From the NCBI RefSeq assembly GCF_026003995.1, contig NZ_BPIG01000006.1:33423-97422 (forward strand): 64,000 bases of DNA. The letters run 5' to 3'. Within the stretch, counting starts at the first letter, position 1. Every line of letters starts with the position of its first letter. The notes under the pieces are model-generated. The model did no database searches, had not been told where the DNA came from, and saw only the letters and a program-made list of their open reading frames with translations. Position numbers and translations under genes: made by a program. Origin of the DNA: Tepidiforma sp. Lineage in GTDB: Bacteria > Chloroflexota > Dehalococcoidia > Tepidiformales > Tepidiformaceae. Positions 35,431 through 43,512 of the stretch are shown in pieces.

Positions 35431-35741
35431 CGCCCGAGATCCATCCGCCCGTCCGGCCCGAAGACCACGCCTTCCGCTTCCAGCAGCCGCCGCTGGAGAT
35501 CGGCCTCCTCGCCGCGGCCGCGGAGGCTGATCGCCCCCTTTGCATTCACCACCCGCCACCACGGCACCTCAGTCCCCTGCGGCAGCCACGCCAGCGCGTA
35601 GCCGACCGCCCGCGCCGCCGCGGGCGCGCCCAGCTCCAGCGCGACCTGCCCGTACGTCATCACCCGCCCCTCCGGGATGCGGCGCACGAGCGCGTACACC
35701 GCCTCGTAGAACGTTTCTCCCGGGCCGCGTGCAGCCGCCAT
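35364..35741 (-). CDS. Alkyltransferase-like protein (ATL, MGMT fold without active cysteine)
   Basis: 125 aa. MGMT C-terminal domain: FYEAVYALVRRIPEGRVMTYGQVALELGAPAAARAVGYALA with the intercalating arginine (R44). The PCHR active site of O6-methylguanine methyltransferases is PWWR here (60-63), so it cannot accept alkyl groups. ATLs bind O6-alkylguanine and hand it to nucleotide excision repair. Its 3' end overlaps the convergent PNPOx-like gene by 67 bases. TACGGT 7 bases upstream supports ATG 35741. Confidence 0.87.
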   Translation of the reverse strand: MAAARGPGETFYEAVYALVRRIPEGRVMTYGQVALELGAPAAARAVGYALAWLPQGTEVPWWRVVNAKGAISLRGRGEEADLQRRLLEAEGVVFGPDGRMDLGRYRWFPSDGSAGGTGASFVPGR

Positions 35742-35748
35742 CGTCCGA

Positions 35749-35758
35749 ACCGTATCAT
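35749..35758. promoter_or_regulatory. Overlapping divergent -10 elements (ATL and CoA-transferase)
   Basis: Minus TACGGT (35754 to 35749) lies 7 bases before ATG 35741; plus TATCAT (35753-35758) lies 11 bases before ATG 35770. The two promoters overlap by 2 bases, so the start codons are only 28 bases apart. Confidence 0.45.
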
Positions 35759-35769
35759 TCCCGCTCACC

Positions 35770-36945
35770 ATGCCGCCCGCCCTCGCCGCGCTCGCCGGCA
35801 TCCGCGTCATCTCCGCCGGCCAGATCCTCGCAGCGCCGTTCTGCGCCACCCTCTTCGCCGAGTTCGGTGCCGAGGTCATCAAGGTCGAGCCGCCCGGCAC
35901 CGGCGAAGCGAACCGCGGCAACCTCTCCTTCGAACAGGACAACCGCGGCCAGAAGTCCGTCACCCTCGACCTCGCCCGCGGCGAGGGCCGCGCGCTCTTC
36001 CGCCGGCTGACCGCCGCCGCCGACGTCCTCATCGAGAACTTCCGCCCCGGCACCCTCGAGGCCTGGGGCCTCGCCCCGGATGACCTCCGCGAGGAGAACC
36101 CCGGCCTCGTCGTCGTTCGCATCTCCGGCTACGGCCAGGACGGCCCCTACCGCGACCGCGCCGGCTTCGACCGCGTCGCCCTCGCCTTCAGCGGCATCAC
36201 CGCCGTCACCGGCTACCCCGACCGGCCGCCCGTCCGCCCCGGCTACTTCATCGGCGATTACGGCGCCGGCATCTTCGCCGCGTTTGGCGCGCTCGCCGCC
36301 CTCCGCGCGCGCGATCTCACCGGCCGCGGCCAGGACGTCGACGTCGCTCTCTACGAAGCCGTCTGGCGGATGAGCGGCACCCACGCCGCCAACTTCGGCC
36401 TCACCGGCCGCGACCGCCCCCGCAGCGGCAACTACTACCCCGGCGTCGTCCCCGCCGAGCAGTTCGAAACCGCCGACGGCCACTACCTCGTCATCAACGC
36501 CACCACCCAGCGCTCGTTCGAACGGCTCTGCGCCGCCATCGGCCAGCCGGAACTCGTCGCCGACCCCCGCTTCACGCCCCGCCAGAACCTCCTCGCGAAC
36601 CACGAAGCCATCCACGCCATCCTCCGCGACTGGGCCGCCGGCCTCACCCTCGCCGAGGCCCAGGCCGCGCTCGACCGCCACGGCGTTCCCGCCTCGAAGG
36701 TCTACCAGGTCAGCGATATCGTCGCCGACGACCACTACGCGGCCCGCGAGCAGGTCGTCACCGTCGATTCGCCTGTTTTCGGCCCCATCCTCCAGCCCGG
36801 CGTCGTGCCCCGGCTGACCGCCACCCCGGGCGCGGTGCCCGGCCGCGCGCCGCTCCTCGGCGAACACAACCGCGAGGTCTACCAGGGCCTCCTCGGTCTC
36901 ACCGACGCGGAGATCGAGCGCCTCGCCGCCGCCGGCATCATCTGA
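35770..36945 (+). CDS. CaiB/BaiF family CoA-transferase
   Basis: 391 aa. Class III CoA-transferase: LAGIRVISAGQILAAPFCATLFAEFGAEVIKVEPPGTGEANRG, LIENFRPGTLEAWGL, FDRVALAFSGITAVTGYPDRPPVRPGYFIGDYGAGIFAAFG with the catalytic aspartate in IGDYGAG. Moves CoA between organic acids; the substrate is not predictable. It is alone in its transcription unit. Confidence 0.92.
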   Translation: MPPALAALAGIRVISAGQILAAPFCATLFAEFGAEVIKVEPPGTGEANRGNLSFEQDNRGQKSVTLDLARGEGRALFRRLTAAADVLIENFRPGTLEAWGLAPDDLREENPGLVVVRISGYGQDGPYRDRAGFDRVALAFSGITAVTGYPDRPPVRPGYFIGDYGAGIFAAFGALAALRARDLTGRGQDVDVALYEAVWRMSGTHAANFGLTGRDRPRSGNYYPGVVPAEQFETADGHYLVINATTQRSFERLCAAIGQPELVADPRFTPRQNLLANHEAIHAILRDWAAGLTLAEAQAALDRHGVPASKVYQVSDIVADDHYAAREQVVTVDSPVFGPILQPGVVPRLTATPGAVPGRAPLLGEHNREVYQGLLGLTDAEIERLAAAGII

Positions 36946-36965
36946 ACCAGTGACCGCCGGGCACG

Positions 36966-37000
36966 AAAAAACCGCCGCCCCGGGCCAGCGGGGCGGCGGT
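36966..37000 (-). terminator. Rho-independent terminator of the small zinc protein gene
   Basis: A 12-bp perfect stem (ACCGCCGCCCCG 36971-36982 with CGGGGCGGCGGT 36989-37000), six-base loop, followed on the minus strand by six T (A run 36966-36971 on plus). This is the only textbook intrinsic terminator I found in the window. Confidence 0.85.
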
Positions 37001-37059
37001 GCTGCTGGTGGGCCGGCGGGCGGGAGAGGACGCCCGCTGCCCGGGGCAGGGACGGAGGC

Positions 37060-37257
37060 TCAGGCCGCGGAAGCCATCGCCCGGTGCTCTTCATTCGTGA
37101 TGAAGTCGCCCTCGGCGAGCCAGTTCTTGAACTCCTTCTCCGCGCCGCAAACCTTGCAGACACCGCGGCTCGTCGGGCCGTTCGGCTCCTCGATCCGCCA
37201 GCGGTGGAAGTGGTCAGCCTGGGGAGCCTTCGTCGTCTCGATCGTGGCGTCAGCCAT
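37060..37257 (-). CDS. Small zinc-ribbon-like hypothetical protein
   Basis: 65 aa from ATG 37257 (MADATIETTKAP). HFHRWRIEEPNGPTSRGVCKVCGAEKEFKNWLAEGDF contains one CxxC pair (C34, C37) plus upstream histidines, so a half-site or dimeric zinc site is possible. AAAGGGGG precedes the start, and a strong intrinsic terminator follows, so it is a monocistronic, probably well-expressed unit. It faces the HxlR gene across a 190-base control region. No named family recognised. Confidence 0.7.
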   Translation of the reverse strand: MADATIETTKAPQADHFHRWRIEEPNGPTSRGVCKVCGAEKEFKNWLAEGDFITNEEHRAMASAA

Positions 37258-37449
37258 GGTGGTGGACCCCCTTTCCATTTGTTGACCGGGCAACTGCCGC
37301 TGGGCTAGGCTAGTTCTCGGCGAGTGCTGGTACTAGCGTTCCCGTAGCAGTGCTCGTAGGCGAATCATAGCATCGGTCGCTATCATGTCAATAGTCCCGG
37401 TGCTAGCGCCGCGCAGAACCTTGACACTATCCAAACCGGAGCCACGCCC
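37258..37449. promoter_or_regulatory. Divergent control region between small zinc protein and HxlR regulator
   Basis: One of the least GC-rich stretches in the window. It holds the near-palindrome GTTGACCGGGCAAC (37281-37294, 12 of 14 positions symmetrical) and two copies of GGTnCTAGCG (37329-37338 and 37399-37408) 70 bases apart, plus GGCTAGGCTAG. TTGACACTAT (37421-37430) may be part of the hxlR promoter. These repeats are candidate operators for the adjacent regulator. Confidence 0.45.
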
Positions 37450-38127
37450 ATGGCCCAGCGCGCAGATTCCGACACAGGCCGCACCTACAACCTCCCCTGT
37501 GTCATCGCCCAGGTGCTCGACGTCCTCGGCGACCGCTGGACCCTCCTCATCATTCGCGACCTCATGTCCGGCCTCCACCGCTACAACGACATCCTCGAAA
37601 GCTGCGCCGGCATGTCCCCCAACGTCCTCTCCGACCGCCTCCGCCGCCTCGAAGCCATGGGCCTCGTCGAGCGCCACTACTTCAAAGCCCTCCCGCCGCG
37701 CGTCGAATACACCCTCACCCAGAAAGGCTGGGAAGTCCGACCCATCCTCCTCGCCCTCCTCGACTGGGGCCGCAAATACGTCGAACCCATCCGCGAAGAA
37801 CACGTCGGCTCCCGCGTCAGCCACGACTTCGCCCTCCGCGTCATCCCAACCTTCGCCTTCCACCCCGAGCGCGCCGAAGACCTCGAAGCCCGCATGACCA
37901 TCGAAATCAGCGACGCCGGCGACGCCAACACCTGGACCTACGACATCCACGACGGCCACCTCCACCCCCGCCGCAGCGGCGCCCCCGACGCCGACGTCTA
38001 CCTCAAGACCGATACCCCGGGCTTCTTCCGCTTCATCCGCGGCGAGGCCCGCGCCGAGGAGGTCGGCGAACTCACCGGCTCCCCCGATATCGCCGCCGCC
38101 ATCCAGGCCTGCTTCCGCACACCCTAG
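37450..38127 (+). CDS. HxlR family regulator with C-terminal SCP2-like domain
   Basis: 225 aa. Winged helix: LPCVIAQVLDVLGDRWTLLIIRDLMSGLHRYNDILESCAGMSPNVLSDRLRRLEAMGLVERHYFKALPPRVEYTLTQKGWEVRPIL. Ordinary HxlR proteins are about 110-130 aa; here about 100 further residues (TIEISDAGDANTWTYDIHDGHLHPRRSGAPDADVYLKTDTPGFFRFIRGEA) resemble an SCP2-type lipid-binding domain, suggesting a ligand sensor. C17 near the N-terminus is common to the family. It probably binds the region upstream. Confidence 0.85.
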   Translation: MAQRADSDTGRTYNLPCVIAQVLDVLGDRWTLLIIRDLMSGLHRYNDILESCAGMSPNVLSDRLRRLEAMGLVERHYFKALPPRVEYTLTQKGWEVRPILLALLDWGRKYVEPIREEHVGSRVSHDFALRVIPTFAFHPERAEDLEARMTIEISDAGDANTWTYDIHDGHLHPRRSGAPDADVYLKTDTPGFFRFIRGEARAEEVGELTGSPDIAAAIQACFRTP

Positions 38128-38156
38128 CCCGGCGAACACCCCCGGAGGTCCGCCCC

Positions 38157-38648
38157 ATGCTCAAGCCCGGCACGCCCGCCCCCGACTTCACCGCCACCCT
38201 CGACGACGGCTCGACCTTCACGCTCAGCGACTACCGCGGCAAGAAGCACGTCGTCCTCTACTTCTACCCGAAGGACTTCACCCCCGGCTGCACCGCCCAG
38301 GCCTGCTCCTTCCGCGACAACTACGGCGCCATCGCCGCCTACGACGCCATCGTCATCGGCATCAGCGGCGATTCCTCCAGCTCCCACACCTCCTTCCGCG
38401 AGAAGCACAGCCTCCCCTTCCCGCTCATCCCCGACGGCGACGGCCGCCTGCGCGCCCTCTACGACGCGAAGGGCTGGATCCCGTGGATGCCCCCGCGCGT
38501 CACCTACGTCATCGATAAAGAGGGCATCATCCGCGCCGCCATGCGCCACGACTTCCGCGTCACCGCCCACGTCCCCGAGGTCATCGAAGCCCTCGAAAAA
38601 ATCGCGCCGCGCGCCGCCGGCGAATCGCCCGCTACCGCTTCCGGCTGA
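38157..38648 (+). CDS. bcp: Thiol peroxidase Bcp (peroxiredoxin)
   Basis: 163 aa. Reduces hydroperoxides. Peroxidatic C45 in TPGCTAQAC and resolving C50 five residues on, the Bcp/PrxQ alpha pattern; FYPKDFTPGC and PPRVTYVIDKEGIIR are typical. CGGAGG precedes the ATG. The last 17 bases overlap the convergent transketolase subunit gene. Confidence 0.94.
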   Translation: MLKPGTPAPDFTATLDDGSTFTLSDYRGKKHVVLYFYPKDFTPGCTAQACSFRDNYGAIAAYDAIVIGISGDSSSSHTSFREKHSLPFPLIPDGDGRLRALYDAKGWIPWMPPRVTYVIDKEGIIRAAMRHDFRVTAHVPEVIEALEKIAPRAAGESPATASG

Positions 38649-39585
38649 TCGCGTCCCGGGCCGCCGCCGCAACCCGCGCCGGCGTCAGGTCGAAATACGT
38701 CAGCAGCTCGTCCCACTTCCCGCTCGTCCCGTACCGGTCCACGCCCACGAACGAAACCGGCGCCGGCACCGTCTCGGCCAGCACCCGCGCCACGGCCGTG
38801 CCCAGCCCGCCCGTCGTCTGGTGCTCTTCGGCCGTCACGATGGCGCCCGTCTCCCGCGCGGCGGCGATGACGGCCTCCCGGTCGACCGGCTTGATCGTGG
38901 CCATGTCCAGCACCCGCGCCGAGACGCCCTCGTTCGCCAGCAGATTCGCCGCCTCCAGCGCGATCCCGACCAGCACCCCGCAGGCGATGATCGTCACGTC
39001 GGACCCCTCGCGCAGCCGCGTCGCCTTCCCCAGTTCGAACCGGTAATCGCTCCCGTAGATGGCGGGCACCTTCGGCCGCCCCGTCCGCACGTACGCCGGC
39101 CGCGTCGTCTTCCCGACGGCCACGATCGCCTGCTTCGCGGCTTCGAAGTCGGCCGGCACCACCACGTCGAACGGGATGAGCGAGGTGACCAGCGCGAGGT
39201 CCTCGATCGCCTGCGCGCTCATCCCGTCTTCCCCGACCGTGATGCCGCCGTGGCTCGCCACGCACTTCACGTTCAGCCCGCCCCGCGGCTGCGCCACCGA
39301 CGTCCGCAGCTGGTCGAAGCACCGCCCCGGGAGGAAGGCCGCGAAGCTCGCGATGAACGCCGTCTTCCCGCAGGCCGCCAGCCCCGCCGCGATCCCGACC
39401 ATGTTCTGCTCCGCCACGCCGACCGTGTACCACCGCTCCGGGTACTTCTCGCCGAACTGGTAGCCCATCGTCGAAACCGAGAGGTCCGCATCGATCGCCA
39501 CCACGTCCACGCCCTGCTCCACGAGCTCGATGAGCGCGAACGGGTACGCCTCCCGCGTCGCCGCCGCCGGTGCCGTCTGCGTCAT
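38632..39585 (-). CDS. Transketolase, C-terminal subunit
   Basis: 317 aa. The transketolase pyrimidine-binding and C-terminal domains as a separate polypeptide: GYQFGEKYPERWYTVGVAEQNMVGIAAGLAACGKTAFIASFAAFLPGRCFDQLRTSVA and AEEHQTTGGLGTAVARVLAE. E in VAEQNM is the conserved thiamine-activating glutamate. It overlaps the N-terminal subunit gene by 4 bases, so both are made from one mRNA. Confidence 0.92.
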   Translation of the reverse strand: MTQTAPAAATREAYPFALIELVEQGVDVVAIDADLSVSTMGYQFGEKYPERWYTVGVAEQNMVGIAAGLAACGKTAFIASFAAFLPGRCFDQLRTSVAQPRGGLNVKCVASHGGITVGEDGMSAQAIEDLALVTSLIPFDVVVPADFEAAKQAIVAVGKTTRPAYVRTGRPKVPAIYGSDYRFELGKATRLREGSDVTIIACGVLVGIALEAANLLANEGVSARVLDMATIKPVDREAVIAAARETGAIVTAEEHQTTGGLGTAVARVLAETVPAPVSFVGVDRYGTSGKWDELLTYFDLTPARVAAAARDAISRKR

Positions 39586-40424
39586 GCCAGCCCCTCCGCG
39601 ATCTGCGCCAGCGCCTGCTCCAGCTGCTCCCGCGTCGGCGCCTTCCCGTGGAAGCCCGGGTTGTTCTCCATGAACGACACGCCCTTGCCCTTCACCGTGT
39701 GCGCCACTACCACCCGCGGCCGCTCATCCGGCCGCTCCGCCTCCGCCAGCGCCGCATCCACCGCCGCCATGTCGTGCCCGTCGCACTCGATCACCTTCCA
39801 GCCGAAGCCCGCGAACATCGCCGGCGGGTTCGTCCGCATGATCCTGTCCGCGAAGCCGTCGTTCTGGATGCCGTTCCGGTCCACCAGCGCGATGACCCGG
39901 TCGCCCAGCCCGAAATGCGGGACCGCCATCGCCGCTTCCCACACCTGCCCTTCGTTCAGCTCGCCGTCGCCGAGCAGCACCCAGCAGCGGAACTCCCGCC
40001 CCTCCAGCCGCCCGGCGAGCGCGTGCCCGATGGCGAACGACAGCCCCTGCCCGAGCGACCCGCCCGACATCTCGATGCCCGGCAGCGCTTTCATCGACGG
40101 GTGCCCCTGCAGCGGGCTCCCCAGCTTCCGGAATCCGCTCAGCAGGTCGGCCGAAAAGAACCCCCGCTCCGCCAGCACGGCGTAGTAGAACGGCGTCGCA
40201 TGCCCCTTCGAGAGGATGAACCGGTCCCGCCCCGGGTCTTCCGGGTTCGCCGGGTCGACCCGCAGGTGGTTCCAGTACAGCGCCACCCCCAGCTCGACCG
40301 CCGAGAGCGACCCTCCCGGGTGGCCGCTCTGCGCTTCGTAGACCATCTCCACGATGTGCGCGCGCACGCGCTTCGCGATGGCCTTCAGTTCGTCGACGGA
40401 AACGGGGGCAAGACTCGTGGGCAT
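39582..40424 (-). CDS. Transketolase, N-terminal subunit
   Basis: 280 aa. Thiamine-diphosphate-binding half: QSGHPGGSLSAVELGVALYWNHLRVDP, RDRFILSKGHATPFYYAVLAERG, GSLGQGLSFAIGHALAGRL and the GDGELNEGQVWEAAM metal motif. ATG 40424 is preferred to TTG 40433, which lies inside a TATCCT (40438 to 40433). Such split transketolases are found in archaea and several thermophilic bacteria. Confidence 0.92.
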   Translation of the reverse strand: MPTSLAPVSVDELKAIAKRVRAHIVEMVYEAQSGHPGGSLSAVELGVALYWNHLRVDPANPEDPGRDRFILSKGHATPFYYAVLAERGFFSADLLSGFRKLGSPLQGHPSMKALPGIEMSGGSLGQGLSFAIGHALAGRLEGREFRCWVLLGDGELNEGQVWEAAMAVPHFGLGDRVIALVDRNGIQNDGFADRIMRTNPPAMFAGFGWKVIECDGHDMAAVDAALAEAERPDERPRVVVAHTVKGKGVSFMENNPGFHGKAPTREQLEQALAQIAEGLA

Positions 40425-40432
40425 CGCAGGCA

Positions 40433-40438
40433 AGGATA
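40433..40438 (-). promoter_or_regulatory. -10 element TATCCT for transketolase operon
   Basis: Minus-strand TATCCT lies 8 bases before ATG 40424 and overlaps the alternative TTG, so ATG is the start and the mRNA should be leaderless or nearly so. Confidence 0.5.
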
Positions 40439-40485
40439 CGGCCTCGCCCCCGAACGCGGAACGCGCGCCTCCGTCCCTGGCGGGC

Positions 40486-40491
40486 TATGAT
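40486..40491 (+). promoter_or_regulatory. -10 element TATGAT for VOC gene
   Basis: TATGAT ends 8 bases before ATG 40500; predicted leaderless start. Confidence 0.5.
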
Positions 40492-40499
40492 GGCGGGCC

Positions 40500-40907
40500 A
40501 TGTTCACCCGCGTCGCCATCTCCCAGCTCTACGTCCTCGACCAGGACGCCGCCCTCGACTTCTACGTCGGCAAGCTCGGCCTCGAAGTCCGCACCGATAT
40601 CGACCTCGGGGTCATGCGCTGGCTCACCGTCGGCGTGCCCGGCGACCCCCGCGAAATCCTCCTCGAACTCCCCGGCGGCCCCATGATGGACGCCGAAACC
40701 GCCGATACCGTCCGCCGCCTCGTCCCAACGGGCGAAGCCGGCGGCTGGCTCATCTTCCATACGGACGACTGCCGGAAGACCTACGAAACGCTCCGCGCCC
40801 GCGGCGTCACGATGACCCAGGAGCCCATCGAGCAAGCGTGGGGCATCGACTGCGCCGGGCGCGACCCCTTCGGCAACCACTTCCGCATCACGCAGCCGCC
40901 CGCCTGA
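40500..40907 (+). CDS. VOC family (glyoxalase-like) protein
   Basis: 135 aa. betaalphabetabetabeta repeat typical of the vicinal oxygen chelate superfamily: RVAISQLYVLDQDAALDFYVGKLGLEVRTDIDLG, WLIFHTDDCRKTYETLRARGVTMTQEPIEQAWGIDCAGRDPFGNHFRI. Substrate unknown. Confidence 0.88.
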   Translation: MFTRVAISQLYVLDQDAALDFYVGKLGLEVRTDIDLGVMRWLTVGVPGDPREILLELPGGPMMDAETADTVRRLVPTGEAGGWLIFHTDDCRKTYETLRARGVTMTQEPIEQAWGIDCAGRDPFGNHFRITQPPA

Positions 40908-40938
40908 CCCCTGCCCGGCGCCCTCGCCGGCCCCGCCG

Positions 40939-40944
40939 TACAAT
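40939..40944 (+). promoter_or_regulatory. -10 element TACAAT for S9 peptidase gene
   Basis: TACAAT ends 7 bases before ATG 40952; predicted leaderless start. Confidence 0.5.
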
Positions 40945-40951
40945 CCCCGCC

Positions 40952-42850
40952 ATGGCACGCGAACAGCGCATGTTCGGCCTCTGGCCGAGCCCCATCACCC
41001 CCGCGGCGCTCGGCGCCGCCCTCCGCCTCAACGAACCTGCCTGGGATACCGATGGTCGCACCCTGGCCTGGTCCGAAGGCCGCTCCGACCGCGGCGTCGT
41101 CACCGCCCGCCAGGCCGGAGAATCTGCGACCCGCGACCTCACCCCCGAGATCTCCGTCCGCGCCTTCGTCGGCTACGGCGGCGGCGATTTCACCCTCGCC
41201 CATGGCGCCTGCTACTTCGTCGGCCAGGCCGACCAGCGCATCTACCGCCAGGACCTCGCCGGCGGGCCCGCGCGGCCCATCACCCCGCCCTTCGGGGCCG
41301 CCTCCTCGCCCGCGGTCTCCCCCGATGGCCGCTGGGTCGCCTATGTCCACACCTTCGAAGACGTCGACTGCATCGCCGTCGTCGACAGCGAAGGCCGCCA
41401 GTGGCCGCGCCGCCTCGCCGAGGGCCGCGATTTCTACATGCAGCCCGCCTGGCACCCGGGCGGCGACCGCCTCGCCTGGGTCGAATGGGACCACCCCAAC
41501 ATGCCCTGGGACGGCACCGAACTCCGGGTCGCCGCCCTCGATGCCAGCGGCCCGCTCCCCCGCATCGCTTCGTCCGGGGTCGTCGCCGGCGGCCCGGACG
41601 TCAGCATCTTCCAGCCGCTCTTCACCCGCGACGGCGCCGGGCTCCTCTACGTCTCCGACGAAACCGGCTGGGGCCACCTCTACCGCCGCGACCTCGCTTC
41701 CGGGGCCGTCCGCCAGGTGACCGCCGGCGAGGCCGAGCACGGCACGCCCGCCTGGATGCACGGCATGCGCACCTTCGCCGAGCTTCCCTCCGGCCGCATC
41801 GCCGTCATCCGGTCCATCGCCGGCTTCCACCGCCTCGTCCTTCTCGACCCGGCCGGCGGCGAACGCGACCTCGAGGCGGCCCACGCCCGCTACACCTCGT
41901 TCTCCGCGCCCGCCGCATCGCCCGCCGCCGAGCGGCTCGCGGTCGTCGCCAGCGGCGGCAAGCAGCCCCCGCGCGTCCTCGATATCGACCTCGCCGACCC
42001 CGCCGCGCCCCGCATCGACGTCGTCCGCCGCAGCGACAGCGAGCTCGTCCCCGCGGCCGCCCTCTCCGCCCCGCAGCCGGTCAGCTGGACCTCGTTCGAT
42101 GGCGAGCAGGCGCACGGGCTCTACTATCCGCCGGCCAGCGACCGCTTCGAAGGCCGCGGCGCGCCCCCGCTCGTCGTGCTCGTCCACGGCGGGCCCACCA
42201 GCCAGGTCACCGCGAGCTGGAATCCCCAGGCCCAGTTCTTCGCCACCCGCGGCTACGCCGTCCTCCTGCCGAACTACCGCGGCTCGACCGGCTACGGCCG
42301 GGCCTACATGCTCAAGCTCCGCCGCTCGTGGGGCATCTACGACGTCGAGGACGCCCGCACCGGCGCCCTCGCCCTCGCCGAACGCGGCCTCGCCGACCCT
42401 GCCCGCCTCGTCATCATGGGGGGCTCCGCCGGCGGCTTTACCGTCCTCCAGTCGCTCGTCCAGTACCCCGGCGTGTACAAAGCGGCCATCTGCATGTTCG
42501 GCGTCGCCAACCAGTTCACCCTCGCCTCCGATACCCACAAATTCGAAGCCCGCTACCTCGATTCGCTCCTCGGGCCGCTCCCCGAAGCCGCCGCCGTCTA
42601 CCGCGAGCGCTCGCCCATCTTCCACGCCGACCGCATTCGCGACCCCGTCGCCGTCTTCCAGGGCGAAATCGACCGCGTCGTCCCCCGCGAGCAGAGCGAC
42701 AGCATCGTCGCCTCCCTCCGCGCCCGCGGCGTCCCGCACGAATACCACGTCTACTCCGGCGAAGGCCACGGCTGGCGCAAATCGGAGACGATCGACCACT
42801 TCTACAAGGCGGTCGAAGCCTTCCTCCGCACCCACGTCCTCTACGCCTGA
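40952..42850 (+). CDS. S9 family prolyl oligopeptidase-like peptidase
   Basis: 632 aa. An N-terminal beta-propeller (SPAVSPDGRWVAYVHTFEDVDCIAVVD, MQPAWHPGGDRLAWVEWD, LYVSDETGWGHLYRRDL) caps an alpha/beta hydrolase domain. The serine nucleophile is in GGSAGG (about S492), the aspartate near VVPREQSD and the histidine in EGHGW. No signal peptide. S9C-type enzymes act as aminopeptidases or acylaminoacyl peptidases. Confidence 0.9.
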   Translation: MAREQRMFGLWPSPITPAALGAALRLNEPAWDTDGRTLAWSEGRSDRGVVTARQAGESATRDLTPEISVRAFVGYGGGDFTLAHGACYFVGQADQRIYRQDLAGGPARPITPPFGAASSPAVSPDGRWVAYVHTFEDVDCIAVVDSEGRQWPRRLAEGRDFYMQPAWHPGGDRLAWVEWDHPNMPWDGTELRVAALDASGPLPRIASSGVVAGGPDVSIFQPLFTRDGAGLLYVSDETGWGHLYRRDLASGAVRQVTAGEAEHGTPAWMHGMRTFAELPSGRIAVIRSIAGFHRLVLLDPAGGERDLEAAHARYTSFSAPAASPAAERLAVVASGGKQPPRVLDIDLADPAAPRIDVVRRSDSELVPAAALSAPQPVSWTSFDGEQAHGLYYPPASDRFEGRGAPPLVVLVHGGPTSQVTASWNPQAQFFATRGYAVLLPNYRGSTGYGRAYMLKLRRSWGIYDVEDARTGALALAERGLADPARLVIMGGSAGGFTVLQSLVQYPGVYKAAICMFGVANQFTLASDTHKFEARYLDSLLGPLPEAAAVYRERSPIFHADRIRDPVAVFQGEIDRVVPREQSDSIVASLRARGVPHEYHVYSGEGHGWRKSETIDHFYKAVEAFLRTHVLYA

Positions 42851-42872
42851 GCGCCGGCGGCATCCCGGCCGC

Positions 42873-43424
42873 TCACGCCAGCCACCGCATCGCCCGCTCC
42901 GCCGCCGCCCGGTCGCGCGCGCTCTTCTCCGCCCACCGCGCGAGGAACTCCTCGCCGACGACGCGCTGCGCCGTCTGCCACCGCAGCGGCGTCCCCTCGC
43001 CCGCGCCCGTTTCATCGACGGCCGTGAGGAAGGCCGTCGCATCGCCGAGATCGAACGTGTCGATGACGCGCCCCCGCAGCCACCCGGCGCCGCCCGCGAA
43101 GACCGGGTCGCCCTCCGGCGTGAGCCGGCACTCCAGCCCGCCCAGCTTCGGCCTCTCCCGGCCGCTCTGCAGCCCGAGCGGCGCCAGCAGCTCCTCCTGT
43201 CCCTCCGCCAGCACCGTGATCGCCAGCGTCCCCGCCGCGTGCACGAGGTCGTGCGTGTAGTTGCCCTTCCAGAGCGCCACGAGCAGCCGCGGCCGCGCCG
43301 GCACGATCGAGGCCCCCAGCACCGAAAGGCAGATTTGCGCGTTCGGCCCCGCCGGTCCGTGGCTCCCCACCGCGCACAGCGGCGACCAGAACAGCGAGAG
43401 CACGCTCCCTGCAGGCTGCGTCAT
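42873..43424 (-). CDS. Flavin reductase-like domain protein
   Basis: 183 aa. GSVLSLFWSPLCAVGSHGPAGPNAQICLSVLGASIVPARPRLLVALWKGNYTHDLVHAAGTLAITVLAE fits an FMN-binding flavin-reductase fold. This is the second such protein in the window (other at 34330). Substrate unknown. Confidence 0.78.
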   Translation of the reverse strand: MTQPAGSVLSLFWSPLCAVGSHGPAGPNAQICLSVLGASIVPARPRLLVALWKGNYTHDLVHAAGTLAITVLAEGQEELLAPLGLQSGRERPKLGGLECRLTPEGDPVFAGGAGWLRGRVIDTFDLGDATAFLTAVDETGAGEGTPLRWQTAQRVVGEEFLARWAEKSARDRAAAERAMRWLA

Positions 43425-43499
43425 CCCGCGCACCGTAACGCCCCCGCAAACCGCCCGCAAAATCCGCCGCCGCCCATCGACACAGCCGCCCGGCCTGCA

Positions 43500-43505
43500 C
43501 ACAAT
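43500..43505 (+). promoter_or_regulatory. -10 element CACAAT for HIT gene
   Basis: CACAAT ends 7 bases before ATG 43513 and overlaps the alternative ATG 43504, so the downstream ATG is preferred. Confidence 0.4.
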
Positions 43506-43512
43506 GGCGCCC

